8,496 bases of DNA from Chloroflexota bacterium (GTDB lineage Bacteria > Chloroflexota > Limnocylindria > P2-11E), in the NCBI GenBank assembly GCA_013695575.1, contig JACDAF010000010.1:1-8496 (forward strand), written 5' to 3'. A model generated the notes under the pieces. It was not told where the DNA came from, ran no database searches, and saw nothing but the letters and a program-made list of their open reading frames with translations. The translations under genes were made by a program, and so were the position numbers. Each line of letters opens with the position of its first letter. Position 1 is the stretch's first letter. This document shows positions 1 to 4,514 of this stretch, piece after piece.

Positions 1-140
1 TGACGACCAAGACCGTGACCTGGAAGATCGACCCCGCACACACGAGCGCGACCATCGCGGCGCGGCACATGATGCTGACGACCGTCCGAGCGAGCCTCGC
101 CGGCGTGAACGGCGAGCTCGAGTTCGACGAGTGGCCCCGT
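1..140 (+). pseudogene. YceI-family protein, N-terminal fragment only
   Basis: The first codon is split by the window edge: bases 1-2 are TG, so an nTG codon one base upstream would be the natural start, followed by ACG ACC AAG ACC GTG ACC TGG. The peptide TWKIDPAHTSATIAARHMM, then TVRASLAGVNGELEFDEWP, is a typical N-terminus of YceI-family lipid/isoprenoid-binding beta-barrel proteins, which normally run to about 170-190 residues. Resemblance stops after about residue 46 (base ~137). The frame stays open to a TGA at 318-320, but that part is antisense to the 3' half of the AhpD-like gene and does not look like YceI. The barrel would lack most strands, so I infer a nonfunctional remnant or an assembly join. 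The family call is confident; the cause of the break is not known. Confidence 0.7.
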
Positions 141-155
141 TCGTCGCGGACGCGG

Positions 156-620
156 CTACTCGCTGGGCAGATCCGCCCAGAACGCTTCGGTGAAGCGGTT
201 ATTCAGATTCGCGATGCCGACATTCACGGTGAGCTCAACGAGCTGACGCTCGTCGAAATGCTGCCTCGCGCGCTCGAATGTCGCGGGCTCCGCGTGGGAG
301 TCGCGCGTCAGCTCGAGTGACAGCGCTATTGCGGCCTTCTCCGCATCGGTGAACAGCGGGCTCTCGTCAGCATCGCTGATCGAATCGACCATGTCCTGGG
401 TGATGCCGAGCGCACGGCCGGCACTGATATGGGAGGCCGTTCAGTAGCGGCACCCGTTCGTGATGTCCGTGACGAGGAACGACAGCATCCGGATCTTCGC
501 CGGGATCGCACCTTCGTCGAGCGCCTTGCGCAAGCCCCAGTACGCATCAGAGACCGCAGGCGAATGGTTGAGCAGGCGCCGGAACGCACTGCCCTCGCCG
601 GTGTACGGGATCCGTGCCAT
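156..620 (-). CDS. AhpD/CMD-like protein, candidate CxxU selenoprotein (in-frame TGA at codon 60)
   Basis: Read through one TGA, this is a single 154-residue frame from ATG (620-618) to TAG (158-156). Start MARIPYTGEGSAFRRLLNHS; a middle part ITNGCRY-[TGA]-TASHISAGRALGIT; then a C-terminal LFTDAEKAAIALSLELTRD and FDERQLVELTVNVGIANLN, all typical of AhpD/carboxymuconolactone-decarboxylase (CMD) peroxidase-related proteins. Family members carry C-x-x-C-x-x-x-H; here C57, TGA60 and H64 occupy those positions, so TGA replaces the second redox Cys. AhpD-like proteins are among described bacterial selenoprotein families. The frame is otherwise intact on both sides and the TGA is followed by a possible SECIS. 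The Glu usually 12 residues before the first Cys is Met45 here. Probable role: thiol/selenol-dependent peroxide or disulfide chemistry in the cytoplasm. Start supported by AGGAGGT 7 bases upstream; it follows the RusA-like stop by 2 bases. Alternative: a Cys codon (TGC/TGT) mutated or miscalled to TGA, making a pseudogene. Family sure; Sec likely but unproven. Confidence 0.75.
403..443 (-). promoter_or_regulatory. Candidate bacterial SECIS hairpin after the in-frame TGA
   Basis: Read on the minus strand, the TGA is 443-441. A stem GUGCCG (424-419) pairs with CGGCAU (408-403), including one G-U pair. Two further pairs (418-410 and 417-411) can close an apical loop C-G-U-G-C (416-412) with U409 bulged. 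The loop has G in its second position followed by U, and begins 24 bases after the TGA; known bacterial SECIS loops carry an early G and lie about 16-37 bases from the codon. A competing stem, ACGGCC (440-435) with GGCCGU (419-414), uses the same bases. Folded by eye in GC-rich coding DNA, so chance pairing is possible. Confidence 0.4.
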
Positions 621-622
621 CG

Positions 623-1012
623 TCAGGACCTCCTCGCCCGATATCGCGTGATCGCGAGCTCACCGAGCGCGCCGCGACGCCCACGCCCGCCGGACCTCTC
701 GAGGACGATGCGCTGGATCTGACCGGCGCTCGGGATGATCGGCGCGATGCGCCGGCGGCTTCGGGGCCCGGCGATCCGGCCCTCGAGCGCGTCGATGACG
801 TCCTTCACCCGCTCGTCGATCTCGTGCAGGTCGAGGGGGCGCTCGCCGAGGGAGAGCGTGATGCGCACCTCCACTCGATCGGCGTCTCGGTAGCCGACGC
901 CGCGCCGGGTCTGCGCGTCGAGGACGGCGGCATGGAGCCGTCGGCGCCACTCGTTCCGGGGCCGCGCGTAGGCGGGAAGCGGGGTCGTGATCGAGAAACG
1001 TCGCTTTGCCAC
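623..1012 (-). CDS. RusA-like (Holliday junction resolvase family) protein
   Basis: A 129-residue basic protein starting at GTG 1012 (VAKRRFSITTPLPAYARP); the codon directly upstream is TAG, so no longer start exists. Residues 46-78 (ADRVEVRITL, then LDLHEIDERVKDVIDALEG) resemble RusA crossover-junction endonucleases, where a D-x-D-xxx-K cluster binds metal and DNA. Here E64, D66 and K70 fill that pattern. The later acidic residue of RusA (in a DD-Q or ND-Q context) appears replaced: the stretch reads IIPSAGQIQRIVLE, without Asp. Activity is therefore doubtful, or the protein belongs to a divergent subfamily. The basic tail (RSGGRGRRG...RYRARRS) could bind nucleic acid. It lies 70 bases after the sulfite-oxidase-like gene and 2 bases before the AhpD-like gene, so probably co-transcribed. 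RusA is usually phage-borne, but no other phage gene is visible. Family call is moderate. Confidence 0.6.
   Translation of the reverse strand: MAKRRFSITTPLPAYARPRNEWRRRLHAAVLDAQTRRGVGYRDADRVEVRITLSLGERPLDLHEIDERVKDVIDALEGRIAGPRSRRRIAPIIPSAGQIQRIVLERSGGRGRRGALGELAITRYRARRS
628..634 (-). promoter_or_regulatory. Strong Shine-Dalgarno for the AhpD-like gene
   Basis: AGGAGGT lies 7 bases before the ATG at 620, inside the last codons of the RusA-like gene. It fixes the start of the AhpD-like gene and argues that this frame is, or recently was, translated in a coupled operon. Confidence 0.75.
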
Positions 1013-1082
1013 CTACGGCCGAATCTACGCGCTTGCCGACCCGGTGTCGCTGCCGGGAGGCGGACCGTGCCGGCGAATGCCG

Positions 1083-2612
1083 CTAGCGGCCGACCTCGAA
1101 CTCGATGGAGTGGTACCCCGTCGAGCCGGACGGGAATGGCGGGCGCCGCGTCGCGGTCTGCACCTGGCCCTCGCCATCGGTCGCGCGCACGACCAGCGTG
1201 TGCTTCCCGGTGCCCGGTGGGGTCCACAGGAAGCGCCAGCGCCGCCAGGTGAGGGGTCCGAGCGGCTCCTCCAGCTCGGCATCGGCCCAGCTGCGGCCGC
1301 CGTCGCTCGACACCTCGACGCGCGGGACCCGCCGCGACCCGGCATTCGCGATGCCGGCGATCGCGACGGGGCCGCCGTCCCACTTGACCCGGTACGGCGT
1401 GTCGATCCGCGAGTGCGTGTTCACGACGGCGAGGTCGGACCAGCCGCGCTCCATCCAGTAGCCCTGGAAGTCGGTCTTCACGACTTCGATCTTCGTGAGC
1501 CACTTCACGTTCTTCATCCCGTAGATGTTCGGGACGAGTACGCGTACGGGGTAGCCATGAGCCTCCGGGAGCGTGTAGCCGTTCATGAGGTAGGCGACGA
1601 TCGTCTTGGGCTCCATCGCCTTTGCGAAGCGGATCGAATCGGCGTACCCGTCGACGGAGCGGAGCACGACATCGAATGCGCCGGTCTCGGGCCGCGCCCG
1701 CTCGAGCAGATCGGACAGCGGAACGCCGGTCCAGAGCGCGGTCCCGATGAGGTCACCGCCGGTCTCGTTGCTGATGCACTCGAGGGTGTGCAGCTGCTCG
1801 ACCGCTTCGAGATCCAGGAGCTCCTCGTACGAGATCGAGTACGGCGCCGCGACCGCGCCGGCGATCTCGAGCTTCCATCGCGCAACGTCGACCCGTGGGT
1901 CGATGAGCGCCGTGTCGACCGTGTAATGGTCGTTGATGTCGGTGAGCCGGCGCGTGAGGTGCGGATCCGACTCGAACGCCGGGTCGCCGGGCCGGACCGT
2001 CTCCGTCAGCCTGAGCCGCCGCGCGGCCTGCTTCACGCGCTCCGCGCGCGCGCCGATGGCCTGGAGCGGCCGGGCACCTGCGAGCCCGCCGACGGCCGCG
2101 ACCGCGGCGATCGCCATCGCGCCGAGCAGGGCGCGGCGCCGATCCGGCGCGGTCGCTGTGTCCGGTCCTGGCTCGGTCGCGCCCTCCGCGAGCAGCGCGA
2201 GCACGCCGAAGAAGGTCGCTGACCCGATCCCCGCACCTACCAGCGCCGCGAGCGCAGGGATCTGCGCGGAGGCGAAGAGCGCGGCCGAGACCACCGCGAT
2301 GATCCATGGCGCGGCGCCGGCGGCGACCACCGTGCGCGTCCGTGCCCGCGGGTCGATCGCGAGCGCGCCTACCAACGCACCGGCGACGAGAAAGCCCGCG
2401 AGGATGCCGGCGACCAGCAGCCGCTGCGCCCAGAACTGCAGCAGCTCGATGAGCGGCACGCTGATCCATCCCGGGAGCAGCTCGATGATCGCCTGTCCGA
2501 GCGCCGCGGGGGCGAAGGCGAAGCCGAAGAGGCTGCCGATGAATGACACGCACAGCGCGAGGAACTGCGCGACCGCGCCGACGACGAGACCCGTTCGCGT
2601 GTGCCGGTCCAC
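1083..2612 (-). CDS. Membrane-anchored molybdopterin oxidoreductase, sulfite oxidase family
   Basis: About 509 residues. The N-terminal third is hydrophobic, with helices near residues 8-34, 62-88, 94-114, 117-142 and 159-180. The last is preceded by DRRRALLGAM, resembling an internal twin-arginine signal-anchor. From about 205 the molybdenum-cofactor domain follows, with the Mo-ligand Cys279 in LECISNETGGDLIGTALW and conserved runs such as LPEAHGYPVRVLVPNIYG (348-365) and NVKWLTKIEV. Residues ~395-507 match the Mo-co dimerisation domain (IANAGSRRVPRVEVSSDGG; RATDGEGQVQ; STGYHSIEFEV). Five helices plus a Tat-like motif suggest the catalytic domain faces outside, oxidising sulfite-like or reducing oxidised substrates with a membrane partner; the substrate is unknown. 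Several starts are possible: GTG 2612, 2621, 2630 or an ATG at 2720; none has a good ribosome site. I chose 2612 because it gives a short cytosolic tail before helix 1. No YedZ-type heme subunit gene is adjacent. Confidence 0.88.
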   Translation of the reverse strand: MDRHTRTGLVVGAVAQFLALCVSFIGSLFGFAFAPAALGQAIIELLPGWISVPLIELLQFWAQRLLVAGILAGFLVAGALVGALAIDPRARTRTVVAAGAAPWIIAVVSAALFASAQIPALAALVGAGIGSATFFGVLALLAEGATEPGPDTATAPDRRRALLGAMAIAAVAAVGGLAGARPLQAIGARAERVKQAARRLRLTETVRPGDPAFESDPHLTRRLTDINDHYTVDTALIDPRVDVARWKLEIAGAVAAPYSISYEELLDLEAVEQLHTLECISNETGGDLIGTALWTGVPLSDLLERARPETGAFDVVLRSVDGYADSIRFAKAMEPKTIVAYLMNGYTLPEAHGYPVRVLVPNIYGMKNVKWLTKIEVVKTDFQGYWMERGWSDLAVVNTHSRIDTPYRVKWDGGPVAIAGIANAGSRRVPRVEVSSDGGRSWADAELEEPLGPLTWRRWRFLWTPPGTGKHTLVVRATDGEGQVQTATRRPPFPSGSTGYHSIEFEVGR

Positions 2613-2625
2613 GCCTCTCACATAT

Positions 2626-2647
2626 GGCACGATACGGCGCTCGTGCC
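2626..2647. promoter_or_regulatory. Inverted repeat in the divergent intergenic region, candidate operator
   Basis: GGCACGA (2626-2632) and TCGTGCC (2641-2647) are perfect inverted copies, 7 bp each, separated by 8 bp. The site is 14-35 bases upstream of the preferred start of the molybdoenzyme gene and about 95 bases upstream of the GNAT gene, where an operator for a dimeric regulator would sit. It could also be an RNA hairpin in the leader or chance. Confidence 0.35.
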
Positions 2648-2740
2648 GGAGTCTCCTGGGCCGCTCTCGCCCGACAGGGCGGGACTCGCGTTCGTCTGGA
2701 TCGACGTCCTGCCGCGGCACTTCTGGACCCTTCCACCGGC

Positions 2741-3322
2741 GTGACCGCGGGCGCTGTTCCTGTCCGCATTCGCGACGCGATGCCCGCCGACGCGCAGGCG
2801 ATCGCGAGCATCCACATCGACGTGTGGCGCACGACCTACCGCGGCCACTTCCCGGACGTGGCGCTGGATGCCCTCGATCTGGAACGCTGGACCAAGAGGA
2901 GGGAGCAGCGTCTGCGCGAGATGCCGCCGAAGGAGATCTGCCTCGTGGCGGAGAGCGAGGGTGTCGTCATCGGGTTCGCGACGGCCGGGCCGCGTGAGTT
3001 CGATGCCGCAAGCCACGACGCCGAGGTGTACGCGATCTATGTCCGCGACGAGCACCAACGGGCCGGCATCGGCCGCGCGCTCCTCGGAGAGGCCGCACGG
3101 CGCCTCGACACGCTCGGCCTGCGCGGCCTGCTCATCTGGGTGCTGCGCGAGAACGCGAAGGGCCGCTCCTTCTACGAGCGCATGGGGGGGCGCGCCGAGC
3201 GGGAGCGCCCGTTCGAGATCGCGGGGGCGCGGATCACGGAGACCGGCTACGTCTGGGACGACACCTCGGCCCTGAGGTCGAGATCGGCCGGCGGGTCCGG
3301 GGGCAAGACCCAGCGGATGTAG
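2741..3322 (+). CDS. GNAT-family N-acetyltransferase
   Basis: About 193 residues from GTG 2741. The fold is clear: VRIRDAMPADAQAIASIHID (8-27) and VWRTTYRGHF at the N-terminus, LVAESEGVVIGFATAG as strands 2-3, then motif A EVYAIYVRDEHQRAGIGRAL (95-114), whose QRAGIG loop binds the acetyl-CoA pyrophosphate, and motif B WVLRENAKGRSFYERMGGR (133-151). It transfers an acetyl group from acetyl-CoA to an unknown amine; the arrangement resembles small-molecule or antibiotic-type GNATs, but the substrate cannot be read from sequence. The frame is open upstream to 2543, but that part runs antisense to the molybdoenzyme and has no family similarity, so GTG 2741 is preferred. The last ~25 codons (LRSRSAGGSGGKTQRM) are low-complexity and overlap the convergent gene by 76 bases; this tail may be read-through past an older stop. 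Confidence 0.88.
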   Translation: MTAGAVPVRIRDAMPADAQAIASIHIDVWRTTYRGHFPDVALDALDLERWTKRREQRLREMPPKEICLVAESEGVVIGFATAGPREFDAASHDAEVYAIYVRDEHQRAGIGRALLGEAARRLDTLGLRGLLIWVLRENAKGRSFYERMGGRAERERPFEIAGARITETGYVWDDTSALRSRSAGGSGGKTQRM

Positions 3323-3693
3323 CCGTGTCCCGTCTGCACATGCATCGCGTTCGCCAGGTCCGTCGCCGACTGGAACGCTCGGTCGAACCCGTCCGCGTTG
3401 CGGCGCTCGATCGCGCGGAACACCTCAGCGAGCACACCCCGTTCGAACTCCTCGAGCCGCTCGCGGTGCTTCGGTCGCAGGACGGCGAGATCGCGCTGCA
3501 GTCCGCGCACGCGCCGCGCGAAGTAAGCTGCGAGCGGCCAGTTGCCGCCGCGCGCAGCGTACGCGCACTTCCACCAGCAGAGCGCGACCGACTGCATCAC
3601 CTCGCCCGTCCCCGGGAGGAGCTCGGCGATCTGCTCGAGCGAGAGCTCGGCATGCTTCGTGCGCACCAGGCGCGGGCCGGCCTCGTCGGTCAC
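3247..3693 (-). CDS. Conserved hypothetical protein, mostly helical
   Basis: 148 residues from GTG 3693, or 156 from ATG 3717. No function recognised. The protein looks soluble and alpha-helical. A distinctive core is MQSVALCWWKCAYAARGGNW (33-52), then LAAYFARRVRGLQRDLAVLRP, an acidic helical stretch ERLEEFERGVLAEVFRAIER (78-97), and a C-terminal block NAMHVQTGHGYIRWVLPPDP (115-134) followed by PADLDL. The Trp-rich helix, paired His118/His123 and the terminal RWxLPxxPP motif recall uncharacterised proteins seen in several environmental bacteria, where a small-ligand pocket is conceivable but unproven. The 3' end overlaps the end of the GNAT gene; the 5' end abuts the start of the 48-residue gene (22 bases away, or overlapping if ATG 3717 is used). 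I prefer GTG 3693 because it avoids overlapping starts. Real-gene confidence is good; function unknown. Confidence 0.7.
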   Translation of the reverse strand: MTDEAGPRLVRTKHAELSLEQIAELLPGTGEVMQSVALCWWKCAYAARGGNWPLAAYFARRVRGLQRDLAVLRPKHRERLEEFERGVLAEVFRAIERRNADGFDRAFQSATDLANAMHVQTGHGYIRWVLPPDPPADLDLRAEVSSQT

Positions 3694-3715
3694 GGGCGGA
3701 TTATCAGGGGAGCGC

Positions 3716-3862
3716 ATGAGCTGGATCGCGGACTTCCTCCGCAACCTCGGGCGAGGCGAGATGCCACTCGCCCGGCGCGTGCGGCTCATCGCGTCGAACT
3801 ACGGCCGGCGCTTCACAAGGCGGCAGGTCTGCTGCGGCCATCCGGGCGAGCCGGGCTGCTGA
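3716..3862 (+). CDS. Small basic protein ending in CCGHPGEPGC
   Basis: A 48-residue protein: MSWIADFLRNLGRGEMPLAR, then RVRLIASNYGRRFTRRQVCC and GHPGEPGC. The N-terminal half is amphipathic and basic; the last ten residues contain three cysteines and a histidine (C39, C40, H42, C48), which could bind a metal ion or iron-sulfur cluster or form disulfides. AGGGGAG at 3706-3712 precedes the ATG, with only 3 bases between. I recall similar short proteins with a conserved CCGxxGEPGC end in Chloroflexota-like genomes, but no function. It starts divergently from the hypothetical gene on the other strand, so its promoter must lie inside that gene. A hairpin follows its stop. Existence is supported by the ribosome site and unusual Cys motif rather than by a known domain. 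Confidence 0.6.
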   Translation: MSWIADFLRNLGRGEMPLARRVRLIASNYGRRFTRRQVCCGHPGEPGC

Positions 3863-3874
3863 CGTCCTGCGCCC

Positions 3875-3890
3875 GCGGACGGTCGTCCGC
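3875..3890 (+). terminator. Hairpin after the 48-residue gene, possible terminator
   Basis: GCGGAC (3875-3880) pairs with GTCCGC (3885-3890) around a GGTC loop, 12 bases after the stop. No T-run follows, so it would be an atypical terminator or only a transcript-stabilising stem. Confidence 0.3.
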
Positions 3891-3953
3891 CGCACCACCC
3901 GCACTCGCGATGATCAGACGTCTCCTGCTCGCGCCACTAACATTGACGGCCTC

Positions 3954-4454
3954 GTGAAGGAGTTCCTGCAGGGAAGACGCTTCGGCTTCGCGCCGCGCTC
4001 GCAGCTGGGCGGCGTCGCGGTCGGGCTCGGTATCGGCGCCACGCTCCTCGACCTCATGTCCTGGTTCCAGTGGGGCGCCCGCTCGACGAATGGGTTGGTG
4101 GTCGGTGCCCAGTGGCTCGTGGTCGCGACCGCCATCGTCGCGGCGCTCGCGGCGCTCGCGGCGCTCGCCGAGACCCGCGATCTCGGCGAAGTGGACACCC
4201 AGCTCGGCCGCCTCGATCTCGCCGCGGCCGTGCTCGCCACCGTCCTCTACGCGGCATCGGCAGCGCTCCGCACCGGCGAGCTGAACGCGGCCGGCGCGTC
4301 GCCGGCGCCGCTCCTCCTCGCGGTCGGCGGGCTCGTCGTGCTGCTCGTGGACATCGTCGTATCGGCGAACCTGTACGCGGCGCGCGAGTGGGAGGAGCTC
4401 GAGGAGGAGATCGTGCCCGAGCGGCACCGGCGGAGGCGCGCGGCCGCTCGCTAG
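3954..4454 (+). CDS. Four-helix membrane protein, DUF2231-like
   Basis: 166 residues from GTG 3954. Predicted helices lie at about 18-39 (GGVAVGLGIGATLLDLMSWF), 48-72, 87-106 and 118-141, with an acidic/basic cytosolic tail (REWEELEEEIVPERHRRRR). The G-x-x-x-D pattern in helix 1 and the four-helix layout resemble DUF2231 family membrane proteins of unknown role, sometimes found near redox or ion-homeostasis genes; the similarity is in pattern, not strong motifs. The second helix includes the triple repeat ALAALAALA encoded by a 9-bp tandem repeat. No clear Shine-Dalgarno precedes the GTG, so a leaderless transcript or a slightly later start is possible. It faces the ABC transporter gene tail to tail. 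Confidence 0.65.
   Translation: MKEFLQGRRFGFAPRSQLGGVAVGLGIGATLLDLMSWFQWGARSTNGLVVGAQWLVVATAIVAALAALAALAETRDLGEVDTQLGRLDLAAAVLATVLYAASAALRTGELNAAGASPAPLLLAVGGLVVLLVDIVVSANLYAAREWEELEEEIVPERHRRRRAAAR
4140..4166 (+). repeat. Three exact 9-bp tandem copies inside the membrane gene
   Basis: GCGGCGCTC occurs three times in direct succession and encodes AAL-type residues in helix 2. Being a multiple of three, copy changes would lengthen or shorten the helix without shifting frame. Confidence 0.75.
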
Positions 4455-4464
4455 GTCTGACGGG

Positions 4465-4514
4465 CGGCGATGGCTTCGCCGAGGTGGTATAGCCGCGAGC
4501 AGACCTCCGCGCTA
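4465..4514. terminator. Two hairpins between convergent genes
   Basis: CGGCGA (4465-4470) pairs with TCGCCG (4476-4481). A second stem pairs TAGC-GCG (4490-4497 with one bulged C) with CGCGCTA (4508-4514), which includes the ABC gene's stop codon. Position between converging genes fits bidirectional termination; neither has a T-tract. Confidence 0.3.

Noticed and set aside
156..392. A separate 78-residue gene starting at the internal ATG (392)
   Set aside because: It lacks the redox motif and a ribosome site, and continues exactly in the frame of the upstream part through the TGA; better read as one gene.
441..443. TGA as a reassigned sense codon (Trp or Gly) in an alternative genetic code
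   Set aside because: Several other genes here end in TGA (RusA-like, the 48-residue protein, the eight-helix protein) and Trp is encoded by TGG throughout; neither Trp nor Gly fits a CxxC position.
614..1252. Plus-strand open frame of 212 codons across the RusA-like gene
   Set aside because: Low-complexity translation antisense to better-supported genes on both ends.
987..2222. Long plus-strand open frame (411 codons) opposite the molybdoenzyme gene
   Set aside because: It is a GC-rich shadow: Arg/Asp/Gly-rich sequence without family similarity, antisense to a convincingly conserved gene.
2668..2681. CGCCC-GACA-GGGCG hairpin in the divergent spacer
   Set aside because: Five GC pairs arise often by chance at this base composition; no T-run or positional support, so not listed as a feature.
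1753..2832. Minus-strand open frame of about 359 codons overlapping the molybdoenzyme N-terminus
   Set aside because: Arg/Ala/Gly-biased translation with no motif; the alternate frame has the recognisable membrane helices and Mo domain.
3944..3949. TTGACG just upstream of the DUF2231-like start as a -35 element
   Set aside because: It is only a few bases from the GTG, leaving no room for a -10 box and a start site.
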